A stretch of DNA of 64,000 nt from Amanita rubescens (taxonomy: Eukaryota > Basidiomycota > Agaricomycetes > Agaricales > Amanitaceae), in contig WION01000041.1 in NCBI GenBank assembly GCA_015039365.1, positions 1 to 64,000 on the forward strand. The letters are read 5' to 3'. Positions 22,352 to 34,714 of this stretch are shown in pieces. The notes below the pieces were generated by a model that saw only the letters and a program-made list of their open reading frames with translations, was not told the DNA's origin and did not search any database. Made by a program: the position numbers and the translations under genes. Positions within the stretch are counted from its first letter, which is position 1; each line of letters begins with the position of its first letter.

Positions 22352-23611
22352 TTACGGGGCCACAAACGCCACTTCCAACCTCCCATGATCGGCCAGCTCG
22401 GTGAAGTATACTTTCTTCAAGTAATTATCCGTCGGTTCATGCAATCGCACTGGATATTCCGTAATATTTATTCTCAACTTCTCGAGCCGGTTTCCAATGC
22501 TCTTGTGCAAAATAGAAGAAAAGCTAAACTGTCTCAGTAGAGTGTCCTCCGAAACACCGATAAAAGTCCTCGTTGCCTTGCCGCGGTCGACAACTACCGT
22601 CCACGTCATCTCCTTCAGTGCCGTCGCGGATGAAAGTTGTGAGAACAGATGCAGGATAAAGGGCTGGATGAATGTCTGGCCCTGAAGGTCATACCGGTTC
22701 TCGACATGAAGGGAGCGCATGTTAGTGCACCTGCTCAGCTTGATGACGTCCAAAACCTCTAGATCTGTGGGGGCACTTCATTAAGCACTGATGCCCCTCT
22801 CAAAGTTAGGGGCCTAGTCCTTACCGCATACGCCATTTACGAGAGAAAGGTGGAGCTCGCGTAGCCTTGGACCCACGACTTGAAACAGTTTGCTGGCCAG
22901 TAAAGCTGTCTCCAAATCAATGCCAAGATTAAGCCGCAGCGTATCCACTGTGGGTGCAACCTCTTGGCTGAGAATCCACTGCAAGACATGCTTTTGTGCA
23001 GATGGGCCAATATCAAGCACAGGGATGTGACAGATATTTCGTGAACAAATTGACAACGGAACCGCATCAGCACCGAACCAGTGGCTTTTGAATACGGTAA
23101 ACTTTTCGAGCGAAGGAAATGATGACACGAGCGAAAAAAACTGCTCGGAACGGTTGCACAATAACTGTTCGACCTGCACTTCTTGCACTGCATGTAACCC
23201 GCTGGCCATCTTCCAAAACTCGGAAGGAATCTCCGAATCGCATACACTTTCAAACGAAAGCCGCTTCAACAAGCAAAGTCGCTTTCGCAACGGCAAAACG
23301 TTAAGCGCCGGTTCTTTAACTTGTGAGCGCTTAGTATCAACGGAGCGCGAGTAGCACATGTTGCTGAACGAGACCTTGTTGGATATTTTCAGACTACGAA
23401 TTGTCTCCGCGATAGTTCCACAAGCCGCAGCAAGCAGATGGATTGCCACCTTGATCTCGTGCGGGAAAAGCATCACGTCTGCGAAAAGCAACCGACGACT
23501 GGCAGGTACCAGTGCCGAATTTGCCATACTGCACGAAAGGAGCGTCGGTTTATCGTCCCCCAAATAGCTAATAATCTCTTCCAGCGTCTCTTGAGGTAAT
23601 TGTGGGTGCAT
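22352..23611 (-). CDS. F-box-like protein, two exons
   Basis: Starts at ATG 23611 with MHPQLPQETLEEIISYLGDD, an F-box-like helix (LP-x-E-x-x-x-x-I), followed by LLSCSMANSALVPASRRLLF, the usual second part in Agaricomycete F-box-like proteins. One intron (~22754-22830) separates a ~270-residue first exon from a ~130-residue second exon starting near DVIKLSRCTNMRSLHVENR. The later part holds weak leucine-rich repeats. Likely an SCF adaptor; substrate unknown. Unrelated in sequence beyond the F-box to the genes at 11401 and 62234. Confidence 0.8.
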
Positions 23612-24338
23612 CCTGACTATGAATAAGGTGACAGGTGAGATGAGCACTCAAGTGTATGCCGCCCACTGACCTGCAAGCAGATGGAGGTTTCCAGAGAATC
23701 AACGAGAGGGTCGAAATGACCTGATACCGTTAATATATGCGAACAACTCCTGCAAAACGTTTTGAGCTAAATACCACTAGGGTCAATAAAAATGGTGCCA
23801 TTATTTATCTCTGACGTGAGGCCTTGAGGCACGAAGAGACGAGCCCAAGATTATAACAAGGGCGAGGCAAGCGACCAAGGTAGAGATATCTCCGCCGTAT
23901 ACGCACCCCAACGAGTATAGGACATCCATTCGAACGATAGCGCCAGCGTTTGGCGTGCCTTAGTTTTGGACGGATGAGGTCTAGTCCGACCCTTGCGTCG
24001 TGCATGCAAATGAGGTAAAGCGCATTGATACCCATCATCGCACCCCTGAGCAGCACAAGGCCCATTTACGTACTTACAGTAGCCCATCAAGTTCCGGATT
24101 CGACAGCGTGTACCGACGGAGCCCGACCTCCAGGGTAACGCTACGCCCCTTGCGCGTATTACATATCATAGTACGTCAACGCCCCTTCAGCCGGTGTCGA
24201 AGGAGCATGATGGAGAGGCAAGGACCTGGCCCCGCGGTTAATCTCAATTCTAAGGTGAACAACACTGGATATTAAATCATAGAATATCTCCTCCCCAACA
24301 CATAACAACAACACCAAGAATGTAATACTCGGGGGTAA
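23612..24338. other. Intergenic, no gene recognised
   Basis: Region between the F-box gene start and the ChAPs gene stop. Short frames only. Confidence 0.5.
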
Positions 24339-27119
24339 TTAAAAGTCGTATCCTTCGACTTTGAATAAATTTCCGTACTGCAAATAGCTTTTCATGATTT
24401 TCATAATGGGTTCAGGCAGACCCATGCTGAGGAGCGTAAATGATATCTTGGCATGTCCATGTATTTGGCCCAATTTGAAGAAAGACCGTGCAATTTGAGT
24501 AGGATACTGCAAATGACAATATATGAGCGGCGCTATCTTCAGTCAGTTAGCTGGCGGCCACGTACCATCATCTCGGTGTAGTCAGCATACTGGTATGCGG
24601 CAACTCTGATCGCAGTTTGTATTGACCGTTGGATATCCCCTTCATCGGCATACATCTCCATTAGCTTCGACCAGGGCTTTGGCGAATACCGGGGCGTATC
24701 TAGACACCGCTGGTATGCCTCCTTGGCTTCTTCCCGGTGATGCAATCGTAAACCGAGATCTCCAAGAACCTCCCATTCGTACCCAGTTTTACGGTACGCA
24801 AGATGCTGCGTCTTGAAATGTGCCACCTCGGCTCGGAAAATGGTCCATACCCTCAGATCCTTGCAATCGCTCGTGAGCCCAACACGAATATAACTGTGAA
24901 TGAACAACGCACTTCGTACAAGACCATAAACAGATTGTCCAACCAACGCTCGCATAAACGCTTATTGCTAAATGAAAAGGGTTCTGCTGGTGGAATGTCC
25001 CTATCAGCATCTTCAGTTTCGCCCGCAGCAGCCTGAACGGGCTTTTCCAGCGCAGCACCATTATGAATCCCATTTTGCTTTCCTTCGTCTTTCTTTTCGT
25101 CTGAACCAGCAAGGTCCTTTTCTTCTTCGTCCAAATCACGTCCTGATTCAGTAGATATCCTGATCCTTGGTATATTACTGTTCACATGCAGATTTGAACT
25201 GTTCAAATCATCTTCAGGGGTTGGAGAGACCATGGCCCGGGTCGAGCTATCATCGTCTGACGATGATCGTCCGACAGTCCCATCTTCGTAGATCACCATC
25301 TGGCTAACATCAGTTTCAGTTGGCTGAACCCCATTTGTCTTGAGACTTGCACGCCGCATGTCATTTTGCACTTTTTGCATGCGGTACTCTTCCTCCATGA
25401 CGAAAACGCTGCTCCGTGTCTTCAACAACTCGTCCCAACCTATTTGAGATACCAGTCGAGTCAATAGTGTATACGCGCGCGCCCACGTTCCTCGTAGGCC
25501 AGGTGCTGGTAACCGTTGTAAAGCGGGGTCAGCCTAAGTTCAAATCAGAACCTATATCTAAAAGCGAGGCTCTAACGCACCTCGTCATCCTCCGTTTTCT
25601 GTCTCTCCGGTAAAATCTCCCCGATTTGTCTATGGAAGGGCAGATGAACTTTGGTGCTGGGCAATACACGATGGGCATCACGACCGTTGAATGTGAACAT
25701 GGGACATGAGTTCAAAGTCAAAAGCGCCTAATACCAGCATCAATAATTAGCTATTCGTATAGAGATCAATCTATTACCGATTCGTATTGCCCAAGCTCTA
25801 TATACAGCTCAGTCAATTTTTCCCAAGTTACGAATTCACTTGGAGCACAATTGACGGCTTGTTTCGCGAGTTTGAGAGCCCATTCATCCTTGCCCTTGAA
25901 TCGCAGAAAATCGCACTGTACGTGAAGCAGGGTGTATGATTGAGGCGTCTGTTTGATTGCAGAAGACATGATCTGGACTGCTTTGACCTCCTCATCTACG
26001 ACGGATAAATGCATGTCAAACATTGCTGAATGATACGTACTCATGCCAATGTAACTCTTGGCAAGCAATGACGCGACTTCTGGTTCTTTCGCCGTTAGCT
26101 TCTCAAACAAGTTCGCAGCCTGTTGCCATCGACCGCTATCACCGAAATACTTCAAGGTACCGGCGGTTAGATGATTCGAGACGACAGTAGCAACTTGAAT
26201 CTCGGGGTCGGAGCCAACTTGCCAGCCTAAATCAGATGGACCGCCTTGTCAGCGATGCGCAGCCGGATACCCGCAATCACCACACCTTTCGTGAACAGCG
26301 CCTCGATAGCTTGCAAGAACCGAAGTTCATCTTCCGGGCTAGTAATCGGGTCAAGTTTGCGATATGCTTCCAGATAGTACGTTGGATCGTCCGAATAGAG
26401 GATAGATCGGAGAAGAGCCGAAACGTAGGTTTCTTGCCAGATTTCGGGTGTAGGTTCATGCCTATATCAATGGTTGAAGCGCATATTCCCACACAAACGC
26501 AAAAGCACTTGGCTCACCTCTCCCCTCGAAGATCCAGGACATAAGCACTAACACCTCCAGGAATCTTAACGTCAACCCGTACATCGACCCGCGAAAAAGC
26601 ATTAAAACAACTATAATAAAATCAGCCCCCCCAGCTCGGACATCAAGCTTGTACCCACACACCAATAGCAGCCATTCTTCACTTTCCACGTTGGGCCTTT
26701 AAACCACGCATTGTTGTCTTCAATGGCATACGTCAGCGAGTTTATATATGCGGCGAGACTAGCGGAAGACGAAGCGTCCACTCCGGAAATGTAGTGGTAA
26801 GAGCCAAGCTGTAGATATTGGACGTTAGCCGGACATAGCAAAACATAAACCAAAGTCCGACCTCGCGCTGTCCGCTACGTCCAGTAGTCTTGACGACATG
26901 ACACAAATCCGGCGGTCCAAGTTCGCGAAAGGTAGCTGCAGAGCCACGCGTCAGCTTGGCAAAACAATGTCGGTCCAGAACAACTGACTGAGACTCTCTG
27001 TCCGGGCGGCAAGCGATTCGGCAAGTTCTACCTGAGCTCGTCGTGAGCGATGATGAACTAAGAGAGAAAGAGGAGGACTGGGACCTCGAATATTTCTGGG
27101 ATATCTTTGAATGACGCAT
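24339..27119 (-). CDS. ChAPs family protein (Chs5p-Arf1p-binding, Bch1/Bud7-like)
   Basis: Long multi-exon gene, start MRHSKISQKYSRSQ at 27119 and stop at 24339-24341. Diagnostic segments: FRELGPPDLCHVVKTTG, YHYISGVDASSSASLAAYIN, SLTYAIEDNNAWFKGPTWK, then TPR-like repeats (YTLLHVQCDFLRFKGKDEWA, ALKLAKQAVNCAPSEFVTW, EKLTELYIELGQYES) and a C-terminal TPR part (YEWEVLGDLGLRLHHREEAK). ChAPs bind Chs5 and Arf1 in the exomer coat and sort cargo such as chitin synthase from the trans-Golgi to the cell surface. A central acidic, Ser-rich linker (~24990-25300) contains LDEEEKDLAGSDEKKDE-type sequence. Exon boundaries are not all fixed. Confidence 0.88.
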
Positions 27120-27293
27120 CGGCCATTCTCACTTTTGCGCGTTCAGCGACTCTCAGTTGTTACGGTGGGAACAATGTCTCTATTTGTCTACGGTATCTCT
27201 TTTATACACGGACAAATACGTCCAATCTTTACTCAGAACAACCATGGCCCGACTATACGCTCTTTAGTATTGACTGACAAATCGTGGTAAAGC

Positions 27294-29391
27294 CTAACCT
27301 CTGCCTTTTGCTCCTTCCGGCTTTATTTGCAAGCAATTGTGATGTATCAAGTTGAGAGCTTTCACCGCGTCTCTACCTTCGATAACGCAAGAGATGTTAA
27401 TCTCACTTGCGCCCTGGCTGATCATTTCAATGTTGACGTTCCCCTGTGCGAGCGTGGTGAACATTCTCCCGGCTATGCCGACCATGTTGCGCATCTGTTT
27501 TCCGACGAGAGAGAGGATGGCCATGTCACGGTGAATAGAAACCTGAGATGTGTGATGAGTAAGGTGCACAACTACTAGGAGAAAACATACAGTTCCACTC
27601 TTCCGCAACTCGTTGAGAAGCCGGTCAAACAATTTCTTGCCCAACTTGTCTTCAAAAGCCATACTGACGTGCACCTCACTTGTGCTGATCAAATCAACTA
27701 CAAGCCCAAACCGGTCTAGTGTGCTGAAGATACCAGCCAGGAAACCATGCGACACGCTCTTTCGGTTCGAGTTGACGTTGACTACGATGATGTGGTCCTT
27801 GATGGTAACAGCAGTTGGGAGACGTTTATGTTCCTGACCAGATGGAGAACGAGAGAGGCTCTTCAGAAGTGATAGTGGCGCAGGCTCTGGAATGCTTCTC
27901 GTGCCCAATCCCTCCTGCACTTCTGCGGGGTCCACATCAGGGTCCGGATGTATCACAGTCCCCCCACCACCAGGATTCTCGACGTTTTTAATCCTGATGG
28001 GTATCTTTCTCCTGATAACCTGTTCCATGGTAAACGGATGCACCACTTCACTACCGTAGTATGTCAACTCTGCAGCCTCCTCTGGCGAGATTATAGAAAT
28101 AAGGCGCGCAGTTGGCACTTTTCTGGGGTCGGCCGTGAATATCCCGTCGACCTCTTTCCATATTTGTAGTTCGGCCGCTTGGACGCCGACTGCGAGCAGT
28201 GCAGCAAGAAGGTCTGTGTAACCCCTTCCGACTTGGCGTAAAAGGGAACCAGGGACAGGACCAAAGTATCCTACACAGGGTAAGCGCAGTTTCCAGGATA
28301 CAACATGCCGACGCACCAGTGACAACTGGTACGCGCGGCGCGCACAGCTGAACCCTTTCTCCAACAGCCCGAGCAAGCTTATCATAAAAATCTTGACTGA
28401 GAGTTCCATCGAATGCCGCTTCCTGTTCATCCGACCATGGAACAATATCCTCCAGTGAGACATATTCTGCATCAATACCCTTTCAACAGACACACGTCAG
28501 CAACCATCCATTGACGCGTAAATTTGTCCCACCTGGTCGCGAAGGATGGCAGTCATAATTTTACATGCCAATTTTTCACCAAGTCCAATGATAGTGTCTC
28601 TGGACCTGGGAGATATTTCGTCTATGAGCTAGACACACAAGAGCCCGACATAAAGTAAGGAACAGTAGTCAAATTACGGATCTTAACAAAAAGAACCACA
28701 AAACATACTTTGGCAGCAAAAAGAAAGGTGCGCAACCACTCGCAATCGCGATCTATTTCTGCTTCCAACTCTTTTAGGATGTCCGAGTCTTGAACGGCAG
28801 CGCGAGCTGCCGTTACATGTTCTTCTCGTAAAAGATCGATAGTTTTGACGAAATCCGGAACGGCATCAGCATGTTCGTTGAGTTGGGAAAAGGAGGTGAA
28901 CGGCTGTGGTGACGTTGAGCGTGGAAATGATCCACTTCGTGATCTTGGGCTCAACTGGGGCGAATTCGAATTCGAGCCAAAGAGAGACGAGTCCCTTGAA
29001 ATGGGTGTCGCCGCACCCGAACAGTGGCCATTTGCGGATTTGCTCGGCCGACGAAGAGCTTCTGAAGCGGCACGCAGCAACAGGTTCGTGGTCCCAAGCT
29101 CTTTTGTGGAACCCGAACGGGCAGAGCAGACAATGGCCACCTTGTACTCGTCAATGTAGTTTCTGGAATGATAAAATGCTCTGTTATCGGTTACCAGATG
29201 GCGAAGGCGACGTACGTTACTACGCCTGTAGCTATTTTGACGGGGAACTTGCCAACGCTTGTCCCTCCAAATTTTTGCACCAGCCATTTGGCAGATGGGT
29301 CGACGGTGTTTTGGTGCAGGTTAGGTGGCGTTCTAGGTGGAGAAGACGACGCAGATGAGCCTGTAGACGACGGTGACGACGTCCCAGACAT
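27294..29391 (-). CDS. HOM3: Aspartokinase (aspartate kinase, HOM3-type)
   Basis: First enzyme of the aspartate pathway to threonine, methionine and isoleucine, phosphorylating aspartate with ATP in the cytosol. A Ser/Pro-rich leader of ~35 residues from ATG 29391 precedes KWLVQKFGGTSVGKFPVKIA, the catalytic lysine motif. Further on come TNLLLRAASEAL, GRGYTDLLAALLAVGVQA, WKEVDGIFTADPRKVPTA and EEAAELTYYGSEVVHPFT. The C-terminus has two ACT domains (VNVNSNRKSVSHGFLAGIFS and ILSLVGKQMRNMVGIAGRMF) for threonine feedback. Several introns; the second ACT domain is split by one at ~27533-27590. Length and motif order are normal, no lesions. The symbol follows the yeast orthologue. Confidence 0.93.
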
Positions 29392-29870
29392 GTTTTTTTT
29401 TGAGAGAGGATGATGTTCAGGTCAAAAATACAGTTTACGGCTATTAGGCGACATCGATTAGGCTTTGCCGTAACATCTTATCACCGTATACGCCCGAACT
29501 TCAAAATCTAAGGTGCGCCGTTGAAAGCAAAAGGATCTACGCCTAGATTGATTAGAAATAATATAGAAAACCTAGTAGGAATTAAAATGTGGATTGTAGC
29601 AATACTTGGTGCTGACGGAATTATCGGGCAAGTATTCGGAGATCGGAGTCACTCGGACGACACGCTCGTCCATCATGTCCTATTCAATGTCAAAAACGAT
29701 TCTGTGAGAAACAGGTCAAAACCGCGTGATTCCGTATTTAGCGGCATGAGACGGCTTCTACGCCGTCACAATGTCCGATCTCGTCAAAATTTCCGCTCAA
29801 GTCATCCCGAAACCGTTTGTCTTTGAAAACATGCATTCGCCACTGAGAAACATGCAACTGTCCTATTTCC

Positions 29871-29993
29871 GCTCCCCCCCGCTTGTTCCTGCTCATTCCC
29901 GCTCCTCCCCGCTCCTCCTGCTCATTCCCGCTCCTCCCCGCTTGTTTCCGCTCCTCCTGCTCATTCCCGCTCCTCCCCGCTTGTTTCTGCTCA
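29871..29993. repeat. GC-rich minisatellite, 39-bp period
   Basis: Built from CGCTCCTCCCCGCTTGTTTC-like and CTGCTCATTCCCGCTCC-like blocks. A 39-bp unit occurs twice almost perfectly (from 29911 and from 29950), with a partial unit before them. Open frames through it are artefacts of the repeat. Confidence 0.85.
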
Positions 29994-30117
29994 CTATCCT
30001 CACTCACATCCATCCCTGCCTCCCTCAGCTTTCGTATTTCCTTCCAGTTTCTTTGCCATCTATGTAGATAACATTAGGATATGACTTGATTAATGAATGG
30101 AAGCTTACCTTCTTGCG

Positions 30118-30345
30118 CTATATAAAGGAAGGGAGTTGTGACGACTTGAAGGCCTTACTATACCTCGAGACTACGATCATTATAATGTAGTTATCAATCA
30201 AATTCAGGTCGCTTGTTATCTGACGTACCTGTTTCTGCGCGTCTGTAAGTGCCACCCAAGCCTCATTAAACTGGTCATGCGTTCCTTTGTTGTTGTGCAT
30301 CTTCTGGAAGTCGATGTTGAAAAGATTCCTATTCATATTCGTCAG
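30118..30345 (-). other. Possible gene fragment, weakly HMG-box-like
   Basis: A short frame encodes RNLFNIDFQKMHNNKGTHDQ followed by FNEAWVALTDAQKQ, then a plausible GT donor. The pattern F-x(n)-F-x-E-A-W-x-x-L-T-x-x-x-K recalls the first helices of an HMG box. No second half is visible. Could be a relic or coincidence. Confidence 0.25.
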
Positions 30346-30615
30346 CCGAATCTTGCGGTTATGTAAATATGACTTACTCGGCTACTTCAATTCGTGATGT
30401 GTTTGATTCCTCTCCGAGTCTCGTTACTAGTTGTCTTTTGCAAGTTTCAATTTGTTTTGGCGGTGTTGGTATTGCTATTAGTGATGGGAGCCTTAGCTGT
30501 ATTCTGTTGTGGTTCAATTGCGTTCTTTAACGATTAGAAAAAGGTTTTGAGCGTCATCAAATGATAACGAGTGTCGGCTTGCAGTGGGAGCGGTGGACGT
30601 GGGATTCTCAGAGAA

Positions 30616-30965
30616 TATTAATCTAAGTGAGAAGTTAAAAGTGCCGTATGACTCGTTTTGATGTGAACGACACTTGCCGTTGTCTGGATAGTATTGTTAG
30701 CAAGCGGTCGAGTCTTGTCGAGTGGTGTGGTCTTCTTCGGCAGCTGTTGTCTACAAAATTACCAGTTCTCAGAAAACTCAAGGCGGCGACAACGGTCGTG
30801 AGAGGGCAGTGGTACTTACCTCTGTTGTTTGACCGGGTGTTTCTCTGCTTCTCGCCAGGAAGCAGAACTAGCCTCAGCTTCGTCTTCATCCACCGGTCTG
30901 GGCAAGTTATTGACATCTTTTTCATGTAAGGCCAACTTGGAGTCCGGGCAGCTGTTTAATGCACT
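30616..30965 (-). CDS. Possible small gene or 3' exons, unknown function
   Basis: Two frames join through a GT-AG intron (~30755-30822) into a hydrophilic product: an acidic part (EKDVNNLPRPVDEDEAEASS) and a Lys/Thr-rich tail ending near 30616. The upstream boundary looks like a 3' splice site (TTCACAG at ~30966), so a further 5' exon would be needed. No family recognised; low confidence. Confidence 0.25.
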
Positions 30966-31839
30966 GTGAAGAACGCATTATCACGTAAATCTAGGAGGGT
31001 GAAATGAACACTCACACGAGTGGGTTTATGAGCTTAATTACATGTGCTCAATCAAGAAGGCGAAACTTCCAAGGCTTGCTTTCGCTCTGCTCGCTTCTCC
31101 TTCGTCTTTCAGGTTCCTGTGGTAGTTTTAGTAAAAGCTGTTGATGAATGAGTTAGCCCAACAGTGTCAAGCTGGACGTGCATATAGGGAGGTTGACCCT
31201 AACCCTGACTCCGCCCCCGACGACATTGGGCCGGGACACAGTATGCCGAGAGGCATAACTTGTGTTTGATCCTTGGCATATCCATGCTGCTGCCCATTAA
31301 ATTAGGATATTGGGGGTGTTCCATGTGGGTAGCAAAGCGATTGTGAACGAAAGCAGAGAGAAAATAAAGATACCACGTGATGCACGTTGACGCGCTTTAA
31401 GTTTTTGACGCACCCCAACGCCGAGCACATAAATTGGTAAGATATTAATTAAATAGTAATTCTACAAGCCGTTATACTCTCATACAACAATGAAGCCACT
31501 TTAGCTACAAATCCTCCTGTTTACTGAGTCAATGATCACATTGTTGACTTATGTCGGAGAAGGGAAAAACATACCGTCACAAATCTCTAAAGCTTCAAAG
31601 CGGGTTTTTATCCAAACCCCAATGTCCTCACATACACACTTCCTGTACACCACTGCAACTGAAGCGCTGGACAGAAACGAAGCCAGATGAGTTCGGTAAA
31701 GATGAGATATTCAAGACTGCTTACTCAACGCCATATTAGAGTCTTCATCCTGATAGCATAGTACGACTGACGATCTTTCTCTTTCCATCTTCAGACAAGG
31801 GATGTGTAGCAATGCCAGCTTCGTGTCATTTCCGCATAC

Positions 31840-32670
31840 TTCTATCTGACTCCATCCCTGGTACTCTCCCAGTCGCAGACCACTGCCAACAGCATTATTG
31901 CCGCCCCTGTTGCCTTGGCCGTGGCCATTGCCATCATAGACATAGCTTCGTAGCCTAAATCATCTTGGTCTGGGGCGAGGTCAACGCCAACATAATTACC
32001 TAGCTTGTCCGTCATAAATGCAACCACGCTGGAGTTCCGAGTACTTGTAGCGAAAACAGCCAGGAGGAAAGGAACTGCGTGGCTTCTATAAGTTTGGAGT
32101 TCGCGTCCGTCTGAGGATCATTATCAACTTCGCCCCAAATGCGCCATCACCACCTGCACCATGGAAATGAGATGGGGATGGTGTGGTGTTCGTATTGGTG
32201 AAGGCGCCCGAGAAGAAAACCGCGATGGACTCAAGAGGTGGAGGTGCCTCAGGTGTTGGCACACGAGATGGAAGCAGCAAAGGACCGGGCGCACTCCGAA
32301 GAGATGGAAGCGACGGAGGACTAGGTGCATTCGGAGATGGAAGTGACAAGGGACTATGTAGGTGTTCGAGACGACTCGGATTGGCCAAATGAGATTTTGT
32401 CGAACATGTAGAGCAGGGACGAATGCTTCTGCTATCCACTGGCAGATCATCACTGTCTGGATCATGGGGATGAGGAAGAGAGTTGTGATGGGCTCGGTGG
32501 TGGTGGAGAACGTACCTTAGGCGTTGGCGCGCGAGAAGGGAGCGACGGAGGACTAGATGATCGAGGAGACTCATATTGGCCACGTATCGTTCCTTCATGG
32601 TGTTGTATCAGATCAAGCCGCTCTGGAACATGTGTAGAGTGTGGACGGACGCTCCTGCTCTATACCTCGG
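31840..32670 (-). other. Proline/serine-rich degenerate coding region
   Basis: On the minus strand, peptides of the type SRS(V/I)RPxST and PSLPSRAPTPK / LLLPSRVPTPE occur twice, about 200 bp apart, separated by what looks like a GT-AG intron. Downstream a Gly/Asn-rich stretch (YVYDGNGHGQGNRGGNN) lies in another frame. The repeats suggest a once-coding, low-complexity protein, but no complete gene model holds together. Confidence 0.3.
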
Positions 32671-33227
32671 TCAAGACAAGATCGTACTAAACACCGTGAC
32701 ATACCATACTAGTAGGCGCACGAGGAAGGTTGCAGCAAGCCGTACTTAGCTCTGAAACTGCCAAGCGCTTCATTCTGCTCAGCAAATAGGAAAAGTTTAT
32801 GGCGTAATTGCGTCCTCGGTTGCACCCATTGATTACCTTTACAAAACTTCTTGCATGTACACCAGCTTGTCTTGGAGGGATCGTTTGGCTGTGGAGGCAG
32901 CGGTTGGAACGTTGGGTTCATGTATGGACTTAGAAGATTTCGCGTCAGGTGTGTAACGTGTAAAATCTATTGCATGATGTGTGAGTACAAAGTGTGTAAA
33001 ACCGTCAAACTACGGAGTCCCGCGGGTTGGCGCGGCTGCCATGCTGTTTTGCGCTGTTTTGCACGGATTTGTGCGGGCTACCCGTGGACCATTTTTGACT
33101 GGGTCATTAAAGAAACATTTTGTGACGTCGCGAAGGTCAGACTTTCTCAGACACGACATGACGCAGATACCCCTATCATCCGCGACATTCAGCTACAATT
33201 ATAAACGACGAGCTATTACGGTTACCG

Positions 33228-33808
33228 ATGTACTCCGAGGCGAGGATGTCAACCATTGATAGGCTGGCCGCGCAGTCGGAGGCCGTGCAGGATATGCTTA
33301 TTCGACAGGTGTACGTATATCAGTGATCCACTAGTTTGCGTACTGATGCTATCCGCAGAGAAGATAGGGCTATTCGACGAGCCTGGAACTCTCATTTGAT
33401 GCCTGGCGAATTTCTAATTTTACCGAACTATGCAGGGACCGGGGAACCGGTCTTCCCGCCCCATAGTTATTGGGCGGGCGGGGCAACCGCCGAAATGGTT
33501 TACGCAGCAAACAGTAAGCATCCCTCCAGCTAGTTTTGTACCGTACTACGATACTACTTTTGGCAGGTGAACAAATTGAGGAGATGATCCACCTCTTAGG
33601 CCTGACAGGTGGTGCAACTGAATTTGTCGGTGGACTGGGGAGGAAAGAATTCCTCGAATTACACCTTGGTATACGCCCCGCGCCTCAGTAACACTCTACC
33701 ACACAAGTATACTATAGCAATGTACATATCAATCGAGACGACTTCACGTTCGCAAAACTCTCGGACTTGAAACCGCCTGTCACTATGACGGTTTTTGCTG
33801 GACTCTAG
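33228..33808 (+). CDS. Small four-exon gene of unknown function (146 aa)
   Basis: Exons 33228-33310, 33359-33513, 33567-33668 and 33708-33808 join through consensus GT-AG introns of 48, 53 and 39 nt and sum to 441 nt, exactly in frame. The product starts MYSEARMSTIDRLAAQSEAV, continues with a conserved-looking core (LMPGEFLILPNYAG, PVFPPHSYWAGGATAEMVYA), a short helix EQIEEMIHLLGLTGGATEF and ends TMTVFAGL. No signal peptide or membrane segment. I recognise no family. Clean splicing argues for a real gene even though most exons are short. Confidence 0.6.
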
Positions 33809-33837
33809 ATCTCGGAGCTGCAGGGAAGTACGACACC

Positions 33838-34209
33838 ATGGCGTCCGATCCTCGTGTTACCGCTGTCCCTCGCCAGCTTATAATGTTAGGACTCAAGAAA
33901 AAACGCACCGCAGTCTATCCAATCTATTTGTGCTCTATTTACACGCTCTATCCGATTTGTGCTTTCTTACTACTGCATATAGGAGAAGGCGTGATCTTTG
34001 TCATCCGGTCTGTCTATTACACCCAATAGATTGAATATATAGTCAACTCCCTATGGGTTATGGAGGAGTATGACACAATCGATGATTTCTCGAGATCTCT
34101 GGAGCAAAAGATCAGACCTATCCTGAGCTTCAAGTTCGAGCTTGGGAGCTTGCCCGCGAAAATGAAACAGGCACAAATGAACGAGATGGCAGAAAATAAA
34201 AAAGAGTAG
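33838..34209 (+). other. Possible second small coding region after the 33228 gene
   Basis: The open frame MASDPRVTAVPRQLIMLGLK at 33838 and a separate charged segment ending at 34207-34209 (EEYDTIDDFSRSLEQKIRP, then LPAKMKQAQMNEMAENKKE) look coding. I could not find a splice combination that joins them in frame. May be one decayed gene. Confidence 0.25.
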
Positions 34210-34714
34210 ATCACGAGTATTCTGGACTGATTGGTAAAGCGGTTTCGATGCGCGCCTACTCCAAACTTCCTCCATCATTATGGGACGAAATCTATGCCAG
34301 GAGACAGCAACGATTAGTCAACACACTTCAAATTTCAAATAAATGTATATTTAATGTGCTCAATGCTAGGATTATGGCACAGATATGATTGAAGCTTCCG
34401 AACAGTTTGATGACCCAGTTCGACACCTCCGTTTCATGGATATCCTATTCGGGAATGACGTACGAAACAATCCTCACAAAAAGCGAAAGATATCCAATCT
34501 CACTACCGCGGACGCAAGCTCACTTATCTAGGATGTCAGTAGCTGGGATTTCTGAGATCACTCGTTTGTGTATCCAAGCATGCCGCATATGCCAATTCGA
34601 CATCATACGGTTCTAAAGTTGTAAGATCAGCCAGGCGAATCCGCGTGTTTTGGGCTGTCAAAGGATGACTGATAGTTTACTAGGTTTTCGCGCGGCACAT
34701 TCTGAAGAGGACCA

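Noticed and set aside
28906..29358. Plus-strand open frames opposite the aspartokinase gene
   Set aside because: Antisense shadows of a well-conserved coding exon; no domain or start context of their own.
31190..31215. CCCTAACCCT, telomere-like
   Set aside because: Fewer than two TTAGGG-type units in unique sequence; no interstitial telomere array.
32086..32598. A complete 170-residue proline-rich gene
   Set aside because: Low-complexity composition, no firm start, and frame changes at both ends; kept only as a degenerate region.
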